A stretch of 21,008 nt of DNA from the NCBI GenBank assembly GCA_016928375.1, contig JAFGKX010000120.1:1-21008 (forward strand), read 5' to 3'. Under the pieces are notes generated by a model. That model ran no database searches. It saw only the letters and a program-made list of their open reading frames with translations, and was not told where the DNA came from. Numbering within the stretch: position 1 is the first letter of the stretch; the number at the start of each line of letters is the position of its first letter. Both the position numbers and the translations under genes were made by a program. This document shows positions 14,885-21,008 of the stretch, piece after piece. This DNA comes from Candidatus Omnitrophota bacterium (GTDB lineage Bacteria > Omnitrophota > Gorgyraeia > JABMRG01 > JAFGKX01).

Positions 14885-15792
14885 TTTTTGATTAATGCTT
14901 TTCCTATTATATCTTTTACGCCCGATAAATTCTTCTGTTTTAAATAATTTTCTATTCCTTTCAGCACCAACAAGGAGACTTTTGGATTCACAAAATTTGC
15001 CGTCCCTATCTGGACAGCGCTTGAACCGCACAATAAAAACTCTATGGCATCGGATGCCGTCATTATACCGCCTATGCCTACGACAGGTATCGATACTGCC
15101 TCTTTTGTTTCCCACACAATTCTTAGGGCTATCGGCTTTATGGCAGGCCCGCTTAAGCCCCCTGTTATATTGGCAAGGCGGGGCTTTTGTGTGTTTATAT
15201 CGACGGCAATACCCCTTATCGTATTTATAACCGAAATAGCATCCGAGCCGGCTTTTTCGACAGCGCGGGCGATTTCACAGACATCGGTTACTTCCGGAGA
15301 TAATTTTGTTATGATGGTTTTTTTTGTGCTCTTTCTGACTGCCTTTACAACCGAAGCGGCTGTTGTTTTATCCTGCGCGAATAGCCTGCAGTCTTTTTTG
15401 ACATTCGGGCATGAAATATTTATTTCCAAGGCGGATACGCCCGGTGTATCCAGTTTTTCTGCCAGATAAGCGTATTCGTTGACAGTCTCGCCGGCAATGC
15501 TTACTATTACGGATGTTCCTGTGCTCCTAAGGAAGGGGAGCCTGTTTTTAATAAAAGAATCTATGCCTTCATTCTGAAGGCCTATGGCATTAAGAAGCCC
15601 GGCGGTTGTCTCCCATAATCTGGGCGGCGGGTTTCCCTGCCGCGGCTTCACAGTGATGGATTTTGTTATAATCGCGCCTATTTGTTTTAAGTCTGTTATA
15701 TTTTTAAATTCTTCCGCATAACCGAAAGTGCCGGATGCAACCATTATGGGGTTAGCGAGCTTCATTTTTCCTATTTTAACCGACATATCCAT
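14881..15792 (-). CDS. pyrD: Dihydroorotate dehydrogenase catalytic subunit, class 1B
   Basis: This 303-residue FMN enzyme oxidises dihydroorotate to orotate. The class 1 catalytic cysteine is Cys128 in INISCPNVK, with Lys44 in TKSITVKPR and the C-terminal GIGGI and GSSAVQIGTA phosphate-binding region. The adjacent pyrK makes it the NAD-dependent 1B type, an alpha2beta2 complex with PyrK, which needs no membrane quinone and suits an anaerobe. The ATG at 15792 overlaps the pyrK stop as TAATG, with GGAG 11 bases upstream; a second ATG at 15786 is possible. An upstream in-frame start at 15837 would overlap pyrK by 46 bases and was rejected. Confidence 0.95.
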   Translation of the reverse strand: MDMSVKIGKMKLANPIMVASGTFGYAEEFKNITDLKQIGAIITKSITVKPRQGNPPPRLWETTAGLLNAIGLQNEGIDSFIKNRLPFLRSTGTSVIVSIAGETVNEYAYLAEKLDTPGVSALEINISCPNVKKDCRLFAQDKTTAASVVKAVRKSTKKTIITKLSPEVTDVCEIARAVEKAGSDAISVINTIRGIAVDINTQKPRLANITGGLSGPAIKPIALRIVWETKEAVSIPVVGIGGIMTASDAIEFLLCGSSAVQIGTANFVNPKVSLLVLKGIENYLKQKNLSGVKDIIGKALIKK

Positions 15793-16634
15793 TAAAATAT
15801 TATCTCCCCCAATTCGAACACCGGCCCGTCCTTGCACACTCTTTTATACCCGCTTACCGTATTAACAACGCATCCCATGCAGGCCCCGAGGCCGCAGCCC
15901 ATTCTTTCCTCAAGGGATGCCTGCGCTTCAAGATTATAGCGCCTGCATATCTTTGCTACCTGCTCAAGCATAGCCTTACAGCCGCAGGTGTAAAGTGTCG
16001 CACCGGGCTGATAATTGGCGATTGTCAGCTCCGATGTGTTTTTCGCTCCAAGTTTAATACCGGTCTCTCTCAAGTCAAATCTTTTTATTGTATCGGCCAG
16101 CACATCGGTTACCAGGCCTTTCACGCCCCTGGATCCGTCCTCGGTGGCCACTAACACAGTTGCCTTTAAATCTCTGAATTCTTTCTCGCAGACAATGTAA
16201 TCCGCTGTTTTTGCGCCAAGGATAACGGCTATGTTCTTTTTTCTGAATTTTGCCAGCTCGTCGCACAGGCCTAAAAGCGGAGCAACGCCCATGCCGCCGG
16301 CAACTATAATGAAATTCCTCTGCCGTTTTGCTATTTTAAAACCGTTTCCGAGCGGGCCTATCACATCCAGATAGGTGTCTTTTGAACGACGGGACATAAG
16401 CTGAGTACCTTTCCCGACGACCTTATATAATATTTCGATTATGTCTGTAGAATTACCTATGCGGTGGATACTTAAGGGCCGCCTGAGCAGCGGATCATAA
16501 TCGCTTCCTGCGCGGATATGAAAAAACTGCCCCGGCTTGACGCTGCCTCTAAAATCTTTAAGCCTTAAGACCATCTTGAAATGATCCGGGGCTATCATCT
16601 GATTAATCAATATCTCGGCTTTTGTGTGAACCAT
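15792..16634 (-). CDS. pyrK: Dihydroorotate dehydrogenase electron-transfer subunit
   Basis: This 280-residue iron-sulfur flavoprotein passes electrons from PyrD to NAD+. RRPLSI (51-56) binds FAD, GGMGVAPLLGL (113-123) belongs to the NAD-binding domain, and the [2Fe-2S] cysteines are Cys247, Cys252, Cys255 and Cys267. The stretch 190-208 looks like a small insertion before the YTCGC segment, making the protein slightly longer than usual. The ATG at 16634 has AAAGGG 8 bases upstream. A strong hairpin (16647-16685) ends just before this site, in the 54-base gap from the EndoQ-like gene, and may affect its translation. The start of pyrD overlaps its stop. Confidence 0.95.
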   Translation of the reverse strand: MVHTKAEILINQMIAPDHFKMVLRLKDFRGSVKPGQFFHIRAGSDYDPLLRRPLSIHRIGNSTDIIEILYKVVGKGTQLMSRRSKDTYLDVIGPLGNGFKIAKRQRNFIIVAGGMGVAPLLGLCDELAKFRKKNIAVILGAKTADYIVCEKEFRDLKATVLVATEDGSRGVKGLVTDVLADTIKRFDLRETGIKLGAKNTSELTIANYQPGATLYTCGCKAMLEQVAKICRRYNLEAQASLEERMGCGLGACMGCVVNTVSGYKRVCKDGPVFELGEIIF

Positions 16635-16646
16635 ATATTTAACCCT

Positions 16647-16685
16647 TTCGGCTTACACTCAGAGTTAATAGTGAGATAAGCCGAA
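16647..16685 (-). promoter_or_regulatory. Stable intercistronic hairpin before pyrK
   Basis: TTCGGCTTA (16647-16655) and TAAGCCGAA (16677-16685) are a perfect 9-base inverted repeat, continued by CACT (16656-16659) against AGTG (16670-16673) across a 3-base bulge. No T run follows, so it is not an intrinsic terminator. On the minus strand its last base touches the AGGG ribosome-binding site of pyrK. It may shape mRNA decay or pyrK translation, or be a small repeat. Confidence 0.6.
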
Positions 16686-16688
16686 CCA

Positions 16689-17927
16689 TTAAAAAAGCTC
16701 TATTTGCTTTTCTTTTTTATCAGCTAGTTCCTGTTCTGTAAATATTTTTACTGTTCCGTATACGCCGTCATAACCAGGCGTTATGCGAAGTTTGTGGTTT
16801 CGTACTTTAATAATACCGCTGGCGGTGTTTTCTGATAAGGCATTTATTATATCAGTTTCTCCTGCTTCAAGCAACAGATTAAATTCACTGCCGAAATGAG
16901 ATACCGCCTGCCTATATTCCTCCTGCACCGCCTTGGACGCAACGCCTTTCTGCTGAGCTTCGGTGATTATTTCCACCAAAGGGACAAAGCTTTTATAAGC
17001 GACTGCGTTTTCAGGCACAAACCCTTCTTTTCTATCCGCCAGCTCATCAACTCTGTTCATAACCCCTACGGTTAAAAACTTACCGCACTTAGGGCATTTA
17101 TTATTGTGCTGTTTTGTTTCCTTGGGCGAGAATCTTATACCGCAGTCGCGATGCCCGTCAAAATGGTATTTGCCTTCTTCGGGAAAAAATTCTACCGTGA
17201 ATAGAAATTTTCTTTTATCTTTTTTCTTCAGGGTATTTATCAGCTCTTTATAGCTTAATTCACAATCAAATACGTTTGCCTCCCTGCCCAGTTTTTGCGG
17301 CGAGTGGGCATCAGAATTGGATATAAGCGCATATTTGTCGAGTTTGCTTAGCCGCCAGTTCATTGCGGGGTCAGAGCTTAATCCTGTTTCTACGGCATAT
17401 ATATTTTTTGCCTCTTCTTCGAAACATTCTTCCATGGAATTGAATCCTGAATTCGAGCCGAATACCGAAAACCACGGCGTCCATACATGCGCCGGAACAA
17501 GAAGACAATCCTTTGACGCATCCAGGCAGATTTTTACCGTATCTTTTACATCAAATCCGAAAATAGGCCTGCCGTCGGAGACGACATTCCCTCTTTCCGC
17601 CAGTTTTTTATTTATTTTCTCGGCTGTTTTAAGATCCGGGGCAATTATGATTAAATGTATGCGCCTCCCTTTGCCGTTTTTAGAATACATGTGGCTTACT
17701 TCGGCGGTAAGAAGAAAGTTTACGCCGTTATATTGATAAAGGCCTGAGGGCGTTTGTTTTAATTTTGATTTAAGTTCCTCGAACCACAAGGGGTGAGTAA
17801 AATCTCCGGTGCCTATCAGGTCAATGCCTTTTAATTTTGCCCATTGCGAGATATGGTCTATGTCCATGTCTTTGCTTGTGGCACGGCTGTATTTCGAGTG
17901 GATGTGCAGGTCTGCTATAAACTTCAT
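16689..17927 (-). CDS. Endonuclease Q-like PHP-domain protein
   Basis: This 412-residue protein has an N-terminal PHP metallo-hydrolase domain with ADLHIHSKYS (Asp6, His8, His10), Glu76, His91, His147, Glu180 and the SDAH pair Asp206/His208 as likely metal ligands. A zinc-type segment follows (Cys262, then CPKC at 278-281), then the distinctive VGVMNRVDELADR stretch (287-299) and a helical C-terminus. This order matches endonuclease Q (TIGR00375 group), which nicks DNA 5' of uracil, hypoxanthine and other damaged bases, known mostly from archaea and some bacteria. Function here is inferred from the family. It lies between pyrC and pyrK in the same direction, 57 bases after pyrC and 54 before pyrK. 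The ATG at 17927 lacks a Shine-Dalgarno sequence, and a TATAAT sits 13 bases upstream. Confidence 0.82.
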   Translation of the reverse strand: MKFIADLHIHSKYSRATSKDMDIDHISQWAKLKGIDLIGTGDFTHPLWFEELKSKLKQTPSGLYQYNGVNFLLTAEVSHMYSKNGKGRRIHLIIIAPDLKTAEKINKKLAERGNVVSDGRPIFGFDVKDTVKICLDASKDCLLVPAHVWTPWFSVFGSNSGFNSMEECFEEEAKNIYAVETGLSSDPAMNWRLSKLDKYALISNSDAHSPQKLGREANVFDCELSYKELINTLKKKDKRKFLFTVEFFPEEGKYHFDGHRDCGIRFSPKETKQHNNKCPKCGKFLTVGVMNRVDELADRKEGFVPENAVAYKSFVPLVEIITEAQQKGVASKAVQEEYRQAVSHFGSEFNLLLEAGETDIINALSENTASGIIKVRNHKLRITPGYDGVYGTVKIFTEQELADKKEKQIELF

Positions 17928-17940
17928 TTGGGTATATAAA

Positions 17941-17946
17941 ATTATA
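17941..17946 (-). promoter_or_regulatory. Isolated -10-like hexamer before the EndoQ-like gene
   Basis: A consensus TATAAT on the minus strand lies 13 bases before the ATG at 17927, within the largest gap inside the pyr run. The expected -35 position (17964-17969, AACCAA) is a poor match. An internal promoter giving a very short leader is possible, but the evidence is thin. Confidence 0.25.
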
Positions 17947-17984
17947 CTATCTGCCGGAGGGCTTTGGTTATTTTGCTTTTTGTT

Positions 17985-19262
17985 TTATATCCGATAAACA
18001 ATTTTACCGTTACATATTGTAATTACCGCGCAGCCTTTAAATGCCCTTCCTATAAAGGGTGAATTTTTCGATTTCGAGGCTATTTGCTCTTTTGCAAAAA
18101 CCCATTTTTTGTCAGGGTTTATTACTACAATGTCTGCGGCGGCGCCCTGCGACAAGCTGCCTTTCTGCGTTAGGCCTAAAATATTTGACGGGTTAAAAGA
18201 CATTTTTTTGATTACTTCATCGTATGATAATATCTTTTTATCTATAAGCTCTGCTATCGAAAGCGCGAGCGCTGTCTCAAGGCCTATTATCCCGGATGGC
18301 GCCGCATCGAATTCAACATCTTTATCCGCTTCTGTGTGCGGCGCGTGGTCCGTCGCTATTACATCTATTGTGCCGTCTTTTAATCCTTCGATTATCGCCG
18401 ATACATCTTCTTTTGTCCTCAGGGGCGGGTTGACTTTGGTGTTTGTGTCAAAAGTTTTTACTGCTTCGTCGGTAAGCGTAAAATAATGCGGGCAGGTCTC
18501 ACATGTTATATCAATGCCTATTTTTTTTGCCTGCTTTATTATTGCGACCGATTCTTTCGTTGATACGTGGGCTATGTGAAGCCGCGCGCCCGTTAATTGC
18601 GCAAGTTCAATGTCTCTCTGCACAAATGAAAACTCCGATATGGAGGGCATGCCTTTTAATCCCAGCACTGTGGATATAAGCCCTTCGTTCATAACGCCTT
18701 TTTGAGACAGGTCCAGGTCTTCGCAATGCGATATTACAAGCACGTTAAACATCTTTGAATACTCGAGCGCCTTTCGCATAAGCTGCGCATTTTTCACCGA
18801 ACATCCGTCATCGGAAACAGCAACCACGCCGGCATCCTTCATATCTGCTATCTCGGCGAGATCCTCGCCTTTACGCTCTCTGGTAATGGCGCCTATGGGG
18901 AATATATTCGCTATCCCTGCTTTTCCTGCTTCGGATATAATATATTCGACTATGCCGCGGTTATCGCAGGCCGGGTTTGTGTTGGGCATCGCAGTTATAC
19001 TGCTAAAGCCTCCTTTTGCCGCGGCAACTTGAGCGCTGTGGAAATCCTCGGCATCTTCCCTGCCGGGCTGCCTTACGTGCGTATGCATATCGATTAACCC
19101 CGGCGCCACTATCATGCCTTTTGCGTCTATTTTTTCTGCCGCGTCAGCATTAATGGATTTTGCGATTTTTAATATCTTTCCGTTTTCTACCAAAACATCA
19201 GATACTGCGTCGAATTTATTTTTGGGGTCTATTACCCTGCCGCTTTTTATCAGTATGCTCAT
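17985..19262 (-). CDS. pyrC: Dihydroorotase (class I)
   Basis: This 425-residue amidohydrolase closes carbamoyl-aspartate to dihydroorotate. Metal ligands and catalytic residues expected of class I dihydroorotase are visible: His60 and His62 in DMHTHVRQPG, the DDG motif Asp151-Asp152, His179, His232 and Asp305 in ATDHAPH. The usual metal-site segment DMHVHLREPG is changed to HTHVRQPG, but the histidines and arginine remain. The ATG at 19262 overlaps the pyrB stop as ATGA. Adjacent pyrB and pyrC often make a complex in bacteria with this class. An allantoinase or hydantoinase is possible on fold alone, but the operon makes dihydroorotase nearly certain. Confidence 0.96.
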   Translation of the reverse strand: MSILIKSGRVIDPKNKFDAVSDVLVENGKILKIAKSINADAAEKIDAKGMIVAPGLIDMHTHVRQPGREDAEDFHSAQVAAAKGGFSSITAMPNTNPACDNRGIVEYIISEAGKAGIANIFPIGAITRERKGEDLAEIADMKDAGVVAVSDDGCSVKNAQLMRKALEYSKMFNVLVISHCEDLDLSQKGVMNEGLISTVLGLKGMPSISEFSFVQRDIELAQLTGARLHIAHVSTKESVAIIKQAKKIGIDITCETCPHYFTLTDEAVKTFDTNTKVNPPLRTKEDVSAIIEGLKDGTIDVIATDHAPHTEADKDVEFDAAPSGIIGLETALALSIAELIDKKILSYDEVIKKMSFNPSNILGLTQKGSLSQGAAADIVVINPDKKWVFAKEQIASKSKNSPFIGRAFKGCAVITICNGKIVYRI

Positions 19263-20182
19263 TTCTTTTTACCTAATAACAAAAACAGGACTGCCATACG
19301 CACCGCAATACCGTTAGTCACCTGCTCCAATATAACGGAATATTTGCCGTCGGCAACTTCCGGAGTAAGTTCAATGCCCCTGTTTATGGGCCCGGGGTGC
19401 ATTATAAGAACGTCCTTTTTTGCCTCTTTTAATTTTTCCAGGTCCACGCCGAATTTCATGGTATATTCTCTTATGGACGGGAAGAATTTATCTTTTTGCC
19501 TTTCCATTTGTATGCGCAGTACATTCAGCACATCAGCGCCTTTTATCGCTTCTTTTAAATTTGTTGTTACCTTAATTCCCAATTTTTCTATCCCCGGCGG
19601 CATAAGCGTTGCCGGCGCGCATACCGTAACATTTGCCCCGAGTTTAGTAAGGGCCCATATATTTGAACGCGCTACTCTTGAGTGCATAATGTCGCCTATC
19701 AGAGACACGTTAAGCCCTTTTATCTTCGATTTTTTTTCTCTTATCGTAAATATATCCAAAAGCGCCTGCGTCGGGTGTTCATGCGATCCGTCTCCGGCGT
19801 TTATTATGCTTGGGGAAAGCGCCTTTGCCAGCATGTGAGGCGCGCCCGATGAGGAATGCCTTATAACAAGGGCGTCTACTTTCATTGCCTCTATATTCTT
19901 TACCGTATCTTTTAAGCTTTCTCCTTTTTGCAGGCTTGATGCGCTTGCCGTAATTGAAAGGGTGTCTGCGGAAAGCCTTTTTGCCGCGAGCTCAAAAGAT
20001 GTCCTTGTGCGCGTGCTGGGCTCGACAAAAAACATTACAACGGTCTTGCCCCTTAGCGCGGGAACCTTTTTAACCGTTCTTTCGGATATCTCTTTTAAAG
20101 AGGCTGCGGTATCCAATATAAGCGTTATTTCTTCTGCGCTAAGATCCTCTAACCCCAATAAATCTTTTCTTGTCCAGATCAT
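19259..20182 (-). CDS. pyrB: Aspartate carbamoyltransferase catalytic subunit
   Basis: This 307-residue enzyme makes carbamoyl-aspartate, the first committed step of pyrimidine synthesis. The carbamoyl-phosphate site STRTR is at 56-60, Lys86 lies in the 80s loop, HPTQ is at 136-139, and MHPGPINRG occurs near residue 265. Length is standard for the catalytic chain. No pyrI regulatory chain follows, so control is probably through PyrR rather than allostery, as in Bacillus. The ATG at 20182 is 4 bases after the pyrR stop; a GGAG about 13 bases upstream is rather far. It overlaps pyrC as ATGA. Carbamoyl-phosphate synthase genes are not in the window. Confidence 0.97.
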   Translation of the reverse strand: MIWTRKDLLGLEDLSAEEITLILDTAASLKEISERTVKKVPALRGKTVVMFFVEPSTRTRTSFELAAKRLSADTLSITASASSLQKGESLKDTVKNIEAMKVDALVIRHSSSGAPHMLAKALSPSIINAGDGSHEHPTQALLDIFTIREKKSKIKGLNVSLIGDIMHSRVARSNIWALTKLGANVTVCAPATLMPPGIEKLGIKVTTNLKEAIKGADVLNVLRIQMERQKDKFFPSIREYTMKFGVDLEKLKEAKKDVLIMHPGPINRGIELTPEVADGKYSVILEQVTNGIAVRMAVLFLLLGKKK

Positions 20183-20186
20183 GTTT

Positions 20187-20732
20187 TTAAAATTTCTCCG
20201 CTAATATAACTTCATCTATGCCGTCTGTTTCTTCGACTTTTACCTCTATCACCTCTTTGTCCGAAGTCGGTATGTTTTTGCCTACGTAATCAGGCCTTAT
20301 AGGAAGCTCCCTGTGGCCCCTGTCTATCAGCACCGCAAGCTGTATGGACTTGGGCCTGCCGAAATCTATTATCGCATCCAGGGCGCAGCGTATGGTGCGG
20401 CCTGTGTAAAGCACGTCATCGACCAGCACTATGTGCTTGGCGGTTACATCGAAATTTATTATGGTCTCATGCACTGTCGGCTGCTGCCCCAGGGCGGTCA
20501 AATCGTCTCTATAAAGATTTATATCCAGCGCGCCAAGATCCGGTTTTTCGGAATATTTTTTTTCTATAATCGCAGCTATTCTTCTGGCGAGGTATTCGCC
20601 TCTGTTTCGTATGCCGACTATTGCCAGGTCTTTTATATTTTTATTATGCTCCACTATTTCGCAGGCAATTCTTATGATCGCTCTTTCAATGGCTTCTTTA
20701 TCCAGAATTTTTGATTTTTCCTTAAGGGTCAT
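20187..20732 (-). CDS. pyrR: PyrR bifunctional pyr operon regulator / uracil phosphoribosyltransferase
   Basis: This 181-residue PRTase-fold protein binds pyr leader RNA when UMP is high, and often also converts uracil to UMP. The PRPP-binding loop VLVDDVLYTGRT is at 102-113. RNRGEYLARRI (42-52) and LDINLYRDDLT (69-79) are characteristic of PyrR, and the basic surface includes many Arg and Lys residues. It is the first pyr gene. AGGAG lies 5 bases before the ATG at 20732. That ATG overlaps the stop of a 28-codon leader frame as ATGA, and an RNA hairpin of PyrR-binding type lies 90-122 bases upstream, so it probably regulates its own operon. Confidence 0.96.
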   Translation of the reverse strand: MTLKEKSKILDKEAIERAIIRIACEIVEHNKNIKDLAIVGIRNRGEYLARRIAAIIEKKYSEKPDLGALDINLYRDDLTALGQQPTVHETIINFDVTAKHIVLVDDVLYTGRTIRCALDAIIDFGRPKSIQLAVLIDRGHRELPIRPDYVGKNIPTSDKEVIEVKVEETDGIDEVILAEKF

Positions 20733-20815
20733 AACAGCTCCTGCTCATAAAAAATCCCGCATAAGGCATACATTTTGCCCTTTGCGGGTTGACTTATAGT
20801 TTTTATTATTTTCAT
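20729..20815 (-). CDS. Putative 28-residue leader peptide of the pyr operon
   Basis: An ATG at 20815 opens a 28-codon frame starting MKIIKTISQP and ending FYEQELL. AAAAGG (20822-20827) lies 6 bases upstream. The frame runs through both arms of the terminator hairpin (20749-20788) and stops with TGA overlapping the pyrR ATG as ATGA, the same junction used seven times between genes of this window. A ribosome on it would prevent the terminator from folding and could feed translation into pyrR. The peptide matches nothing I know and may act only by being translated. Its small size means chance cannot be excluded. Confidence 0.5.
   Translation of the reverse strand: MKIIKTISQPAKGKMYALCGIFYEQELL
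20749..20788 (-). terminator. Leader terminator (attenuator) before pyrR
   Basis: On the minus strand CCCGCA (20783-20788) pairs with TGCGGG (20756-20761), and an inner AAGGGCA/TGCCTT stem continues it with one-base bulges. ATTTTTT follows at 20749-20755. This is a strong intrinsic terminator lying about 80 bases into the leader and 17 bases before the pyrR ATG. It fits the known PyrR attenuation layout. Confidence 0.82.
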
Positions 20816-20821
20816 TGTTTT

Positions 20822-20854
20822 CCTTTTCCAGCCTCACTGTGCCGGTTTAAAAGG
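20822..20854 (-). promoter_or_regulatory. PyrR-binding-type RNA hairpin
   Basis: The minus-strand RNA folds as CCTTTT (20849-20854), a 3-base AAA bulge, CCGGC (20841-20845), loop ACAGTGAG, GCTGG (20828-20832) and AAAAGG (20822-20827). The segment CAGTGAGGCT matches the conserved GNGAGGYU core of PyrR-binding loops, and the stem-bulge-stem shape fits. The 3' arm, AAAAGG, is the ribosome-binding site of the leader frame. Confidence 0.68.
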
Positions 20855-20877
20855 TTTATGCTGTAAAATGTCTTATA

Positions 20878-20905
20878 AGTATACCACATAATACAATTTT
20901 GTCAA
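20878..20905 (-). promoter_or_regulatory. Main promoter of the pyr operon
   Basis: On the minus strand, consensus TTGACA (20900-20905) and TATACT (20878-20883) are 16 bases apart, and TGG before the -10 box makes it an extended -10. The start would be near 20871, giving a leader of about 139 bases before pyrR. The -35 box is 17 bases from the putative insertion-sequence end at 20923. Confidence 0.78.
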
Positions 20906-20922
20906 GATAAAATCCTGCTGAG

Positions 20923-21008
20923 TGTCAACCAGATTTTAAAATGTCCTGTTTTTAACGATTTAGAATTGTCCTGTTTTGGCTTTAAAGTTTTTACGCGCAT
21001 TTTTTTAT
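20923..21008. mobile_element. Possible end of an IS21-like insertion sequence (partial)
   Basis: From TGTCAACC at 20923 the sequence has two tandem 21-base direct repeats, 20932-20952 and 20957-20977, with 18 of 21 identical and sharing TGTCCTGTTTT, at a 25-base period. A 5'-TG end followed by several repeats of about 20 bases is the terminal layout of IS21-family elements. No transposase is visible, as the window ends 86 bases in. The call is inferred from end structure alone. Confidence 0.42.

Noticed and set aside
14885..15115. 77-codon N-terminal extension of PyrF
   Set aside because: It lies within pyrD in another frame, has an Arg-rich unlikely composition, and the ATG at 14884 gives the normal family start.
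15793..15837. 15-codon N-terminal extension of PyrD
   Set aside because: It would overlap the pyrK iron-sulfur region; the TAATG junction at 15792 gives the normal family start.
1..21008. CRISPR array, tRNA, rRNA or prophage genes
   Set aside because: No regularly spaced repeats, no tRNA- or rRNA-like segments and no phage genes were recognised on either strand.

Overview
The window is a densely packed bacterial chromosome segment carrying most of the machinery for making nucleotides. All genes except one lie on the minus strand, so the biological order runs from the right edge to the left. Nothing in the sequence names the organism. Several traits fit an anaerobic, Gram-negative-type (diderm) candidate-phylum bacterium, with Omnitrophota as my guess from gene order and style: an oxygen-sensitive class III ribonucleotide reductase, a membrane-anchored PpiD/SurA-like folding factor, moderately low G+C by eye, and dispersed palindromic repeats that run into genes. 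This assignment is inference only.

Layout from right to left. (1) 20923-21008: what looks like the end of an IS21-like insertion sequence. (2) 20733-20905: a strong promoter and a leader with a PyrR-type RNA hairpin, a 28-codon upstream reading frame and a terminator hairpin. (3) 13632-20732: the pyrimidine operon pyrR-pyrB-pyrC-endoQ-like-pyrK-pyrD-pyrF-pyrE, covering every de novo UMP step except carbamoyl-phosphate synthase, with a nuclease-like gene in the middle and a terminator-like hairpin at the end of pyrE. (4) 9503-13552: the purine genes purB-purM-purD-purE. (5) 9456-9530: a palindromic repeat that supplies the last codons of purE. (6) 6213-9444: a Sua5-phosphatase fusion, rpiB, glyA and a dCMP deaminase whose N-terminus contains another dispersed repeat. 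(7) 2198-6094: nrdR-nrdD-glutaredoxin-nrdG, the anaerobic dNTP module, with its own promoter and a candidate NrdR box. (8) 789-2201, plus strand: the PpiD/SurA-like protein, divergent from a class II aldolase at 132-731.

The genes form one metabolic theme. PyrB/C/K/D/E/F make UMP, PurB/M/D/E supply four purine activities, GlyA makes the one-carbon units purines and dTMP need, RpiB provides the ribose-5-phosphate that becomes PRPP, dCMP deaminase makes dUMP, and NrdD with NrdG makes deoxynucleotides. The EndoQ-like protein would act on deaminated bases in DNA. Coupling is extreme: seven junctions between genes are 4-base ATGA stop/start overlaps, and the leader frame joins pyrR the same way.

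The most interesting structure is the pyrR leader. A hairpin resembling the PyrR-binding element buries the ribosome-binding site of a short frame that is translated straight through the terminator and ends on the pyrR start codon. This suggests PyrR could control termination by gating translation of a leader peptide, rather than through a classical antiterminator, which I could not find.
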